Source of the DNA: JBGAWK01 sp044227665
GTDB taxonomy: Bacteria > Bacteroidota > Bacteroidia > Chitinophagales > JADIYW01
NCBI GenBank assembly: GCA_044227665.1
Contig: JBGAWK010000080.1
Location: 1 to 7,426 of the forward strand
DNA: 7,426 bases
Reading direction: 5' to 3'
Part shown: positions 5,069 through 7,426 of the stretch, one piece after another
Layout of the letters: each line of letters begins with the position of its first letter
Numbering within the stretch: position 1 is the stretch's first letter
Position numbers and translations under genes: made by a program
The notes under the pieces: generated by a model
The model's database searches: none
Told to the model about the DNA's origin: nothing
Seen by the model: the letters and a program-made list of their open reading frames with translations, nothing else

Positions 5069-6859
5069 GTGTTGTCTCGCAATAAATATGGACTTGTGCT
5101 GCTACTATTGGCACTAATCATAGCGATGTTGCTAAACTTTATCTTCCTCAAGCCCCTGTGGTGGAAAGCAGATGTGTTAAGCCTCCGCAATATCAAACAG
5201 AAAGGATACCTCACCCTCATCACCCAGACCAGTTCTACGGGCTACTTTATTTACAAAGACGATACACTAGGTTTTGAATATGAATTAGTAAAAGCTTTTG
5301 CCGATGACTTGGGCGTACAATTGCGGGTAAATAATGCAATACAGCACAAGAGTATCTTGTCAGGTCTCCTCGCCAAGAAGGGCGACATAGCGGCAGGGGG
5401 CTTCATAGTAAGCAACAGCCCTGATGTCCAAGTAGCATTTTCTATGCCCTATACCACTACAGAACAGGTGTTGGTAAGAAGAAATACAGCGCAACATATA
5501 AGTCCTATGACTTCTCGTGGAGATAGCAGTAACTATATTGTAGTTCCGGAGAACTACCCTGCCCTAAATACATTGCAGAATATGGCTATGGAATCGGGTA
5601 GTACCTTGCAGATACGTACCGTTGGTAAGGGTACATGTACAGAAGACCTTATTCGTGAAGTCTCGGAAGGCAAGGTCGCCTATACCATAGCTCCTAAAGA
5701 ATTAGCATTAGTAAACAAAGCATATTACGAAAATATCAATACAGAGGTATCGGTGACGGCACCACAGGAGGTTGCCTTTTGCTTGCGTAGTAAAGATAAA
5801 GTATTTCGCGCCCACTTCGATGAGTGGCTGAGCAAGTATGTGCAGTCCAAGGCATACTATGATTTGTACAAAAAATATTTTCAGGTGGTAAGAAGTGATA
5901 TGCCCTTCATTGCTGATAGTAGTGATAATAGCATGATATATATATCAAAATATGATTTACTCTTGCAAAAATACGCTTCTAACATAGCGTGGGATTGGCG
6001 GCTGCTGGCGGCACTGGTATGGCAGGAATCTAAGTTTAAGCCTACGGCACAGTCGTGGTGTGGTGCCACAGGACTTATGCAGCTGATGCCCAAGACGGCG
6101 CGACGCTTCGGGGTGATGACCACACAAGCGATGTACCATCCAGAATCTAATATACAAGGTGGAACAAGCTATATAAGCTATCTCCAAAAGTATTGGAAGA
6201 ATGTCTCTGACCCTGTGCAGCGCACAAAATTCATACTTGCATCATACAATGCAGGTGAGGGACACGTGAGTGATGCAGTACGCCTCGCCAAAAAATATGG
6301 GTATAAGACTGATGTATGGGATGGTAATGTAGAATATTTTTTGCTTAACAAAGCAAAACCTCAATTTTACAAAGACCCTGTATGTAAAAACGGTTACTGT
6401 AGAGGTTCTGAGCCCTTCAATTATGTGCGCAATATCATAAAAAAATATATCGCTTATACAAGAAATAGTCAACTTCCTTCTCAAGGTATAGAGCAAAATT
6501 ATTTGATATATGTTCAACCAGAAACAAATTTTGATTTTAATTTTTCGGCAATGACAAACGATAGCGATTACGAGGCATATACTTCTACAACCGTTGTGCC
6601 TTCATTTCGGAAGGAGTTATTTTCAGGGACTAAGAAGTTGTTTCAAGATCGTGAACTCTCCACAGGCAATACCGATACCTCCCGCTATCATAATACCTTG
6701 GATTTCAAGCGGAGCTATCAGGGTAAGGAGGAACTTACACCCAAAGTTCCGGGACAAGGCAAAAAGCAACTCTTTAAAGAAAAGCAACTCTTTGATGAAA
6801 AACATCAGGATGAAGATACTCGCTACTATGATAATCTCAAAACACGTCCTAGACCCTGA
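5069..6859 (+). CDS. mltF: Membrane-bound lytic murein transglycosylase, MltF type
   Basis: A 596-residue envelope enzyme that cleaves the MurNAc-GlcNAc bond of peptidoglycan, forming anhydroMurNAc ends. Domains: a short basic N-terminus and a membrane segment (about 8-27); a solute-binding (SBP_bac_3) domain (about 38-272) with GFEYELVKAFADDLGV (68-83); and an SLT lysozyme-like domain (about 293-465). The SLT domain shows the catalytic Glu320 in WQES, GLMQLMP (335-341) and YNAGEGHV (393-400). E. coli MltF has 518 residues; the extra length here is a polar C-terminal tail (about 466-596) with degenerate repeats and no similarity I recognise. The SBP-like domain in MltF is regarded as regulatory. 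No ATG fits: GTG 5069, TTG 5072 and GTG 5096 are in frame. 5069 keeps Arg4 and Lys6 ahead of the membrane segment, while the promoter box favours a later start. It runs divergently from the cytochrome gene, and no clear terminator follows it. Confidence 0.9.
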   Translation: MLSRNKYGLVLLLLALIIAMLLNFIFLKPLWWKADVLSLRNIKQKGYLTLITQTSSTGYFIYKDDTLGFEYELVKAFADDLGVQLRVNNAIQHKSILSGLLAKKGDIAAGGFIVSNSPDVQVAFSMPYTTTEQVLVRRNTAQHISPMTSRGDSSNYIVVPENYPALNTLQNMAMESGSTLQIRTVGKGTCTEDLIREVSEGKVAYTIAPKELALVNKAYYENINTEVSVTAPQEVAFCLRSKDKVFRAHFDEWLSKYVQSKAYYDLYKKYFQVVRSDMPFIADSSDNSMIYISKYDLLLQKYASNIAWDWRLLAALVWQESKFKPTAQSWCGATGLMQLMPKTARRFGVMTTQAMYHPESNIQGGTSYISYLQKYWKNVSDPVQRTKFILASYNAGEGHVSDAVRLAKKYGYKTDVWDGNVEYFLLNKAKPQFYKDPVCKNGYCRGSEPFNYVRNIIKKYIAYTRNSQLPSQGIEQNYLIYVQPETNFDFNFSAMTNDSDYEAYTSTTVVPSFRKELFSGTKKLFQDRELSTGNTDTSRYHNTLDFKRSYQGKEELTPKVPGQGKKQLFKEKQLFDEKHQDEDTRYYDNLKTRPRP

Positions 6860-7019
6860 TACAAATGATAATCATTCCGTCAAAACATTTTTTAGCTTAT
6901 AATTACTGCTAAAGACCTACAGCTTGGCATTTGTGCTTCGCAAAAACTATTTGAATAATTACATATATCTACTGTTGTATTTTTCAGTATATTTCATGTT
7001 ATATAATAACAAAAAGACT

Positions 7020-7027
7020 TAGCTTTG
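7020..7027 (+). promoter_or_regulatory. -7 box TAGCTTTG ahead of the DinB-type gene
   Basis: An exact TAnnTTTG match. The start of transcription would be near 7034, giving a leader of only about 5 bases before the ATG at 7039. No clear -33 element is seen. The gene would then be translated from a nearly leaderless RNA, or a more distant promoter is used. Confidence 0.35.
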
Positions 7028-7038
7028 TAAAAAGTATT

Positions 7039-7426
7039 ATGGCCTTACCTAGTGTATTTGATGCAAAAGTAGCGGAAGGATTAATAGCAAGAATTAATAC
7101 CCTCACACCAACGTCTCAACCAAAATGGGGCAAAATGGATGTTGCTAGAATGTTGGCGCACAGCAACGTAACCTATGAATATGCTTTTGATGAGCGTACA
7201 GATAGACCTAATTTTATAGTAAAGACCATGCTGAAAACTTTTGTAAAACCAAAAGTCATAGGTGATGCCCCTTATGAACAGAATAGCCCTACAGGCCCTG
7301 CTTTTATCATAAAAAGCGACAAGGATTTTGAAGAAGAAAAACAAAGACTTATTAACTATATCAACAGGATTGTTCAGACTGGCAAGTCAGCTTATGAAGG
7401 CAAAGAGTCTGCCTCATTTGGCGTCT
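7039..7426 (+). CDS. DUF1569 / DinB-like protein; 3' end outside window
   Basis: 129 codons are visible from the ATG at 7039. Key segments are WGKMDVARMLAHSNVTYEYA (30-49) with a His that DinB-like four-helix proteins use as a metal ligand, PYEQNSPTGPAFII (79-92), KDFEEEKQRLINYI (96-109) and GKESASFG (121-128). I recognise this pattern from DUF1569 proteins, members of the DinB/YfiT-like metal-binding superfamily common in Bacteroidota, usually about 150 residues. About 20-25 residues, expected to include another conserved His, are therefore outside the window. Members are small cytoplasmic proteins, some acting as thiol-dependent transferases; the role of this subgroup is not known to me. 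It stands alone here, 179 bases after the transglycosylase gene. That spacer (6860-7038) has only short hairpins and the promoter box. Confidence 0.82.
   Translation, partial: MALPSVFDAKVAEGLIARINTLTPTSQPKWGKMDVARMLAHSNVTYEYAFDERTDRPNFIVKTMLKTFVKPKVIGDAPYEQNSPTGPAFIIKSDKDFEEEKQRLINYINRIVQTGKSAYEGKESASFGV

Noticed and set aside
6891..6913. Terminator after the transglycosylase gene
   Set aside because: TTTAGC and GCTAAA form a 6-bp hairpin, but the T run lies before the stem on the plus strand and no T run follows on either strand.

Overview
The window looks like chromosomal DNA from a member of the Bacteroidota. The reasons are low G+C content, no Shine-Dalgarno sequences ahead of starts, repeated matches to the phylum's -7 promoter box (TAnnTTTG, with TTG or TTTG upstream), two lipobox-type lipoproteins, and protein families I associate with that phylum. 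I cannot name a genus.

Layout. The minus strand of the left part carries the 5' 471 codons of an acyl-CoA carboxylase carboxyltransferase (1-1413; its 3' end is outside the window). Upstream of it, in the same direction, is a helical-repeat protein of unknown function (1471-2868). A 110-base AT-rich divergent spacer with a perfect 24-base palindrome separates this pair from a secreted lipoprotein gene (2979-3917, plus strand). A long stretch without protein genes follows (3918-4661). Then come a small minus-strand lipoprotein with a c-type haem motif (4662-5003), a plus-strand MltF-type lytic transglycosylase with an unusual C-terminal tail (5069-6859), and the start of a DinB/DUF1569-type protein (7039-7426, cut by the window end).

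The most interesting part is the stretch without protein genes. Positions 4520-4592 look like a type II CRISPR tracrRNA. There is a good Bacteroidota promoter (TTTG-N18-TACCTTTG), a 15-base anti-repeat, a nexus of the form AATAAGG...TCCGTT that resembles known Cas9 tracrRNAs, and a rho-independent terminator. About 180 bases upstream on the same strand lies one sequence, GTTGTGAATCGGTCTA (4332-4347). Its last 15 bases are an exact reverse complement of the anti-repeat, and its start (GTTGTG) resembles type II-C repeats of Bacteroidota. No cas gene and no repeat-spacer array is present. The locus is therefore either the remnant or outpost of a type II-C system located elsewhere, or a guide locus working in cis. 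In the second case it would be comparable in principle to long-form tracrRNA in Streptococcus pyogenes or to scaRNA plus tracrRNA in Francisella novicida. That reading is inference.

The protein genes do not form one pathway. The carboxyltransferase belongs to acyl-CoA metabolism. The two lipoproteins and the transglycosylase act in the cell envelope. The remaining two are of unknown function.
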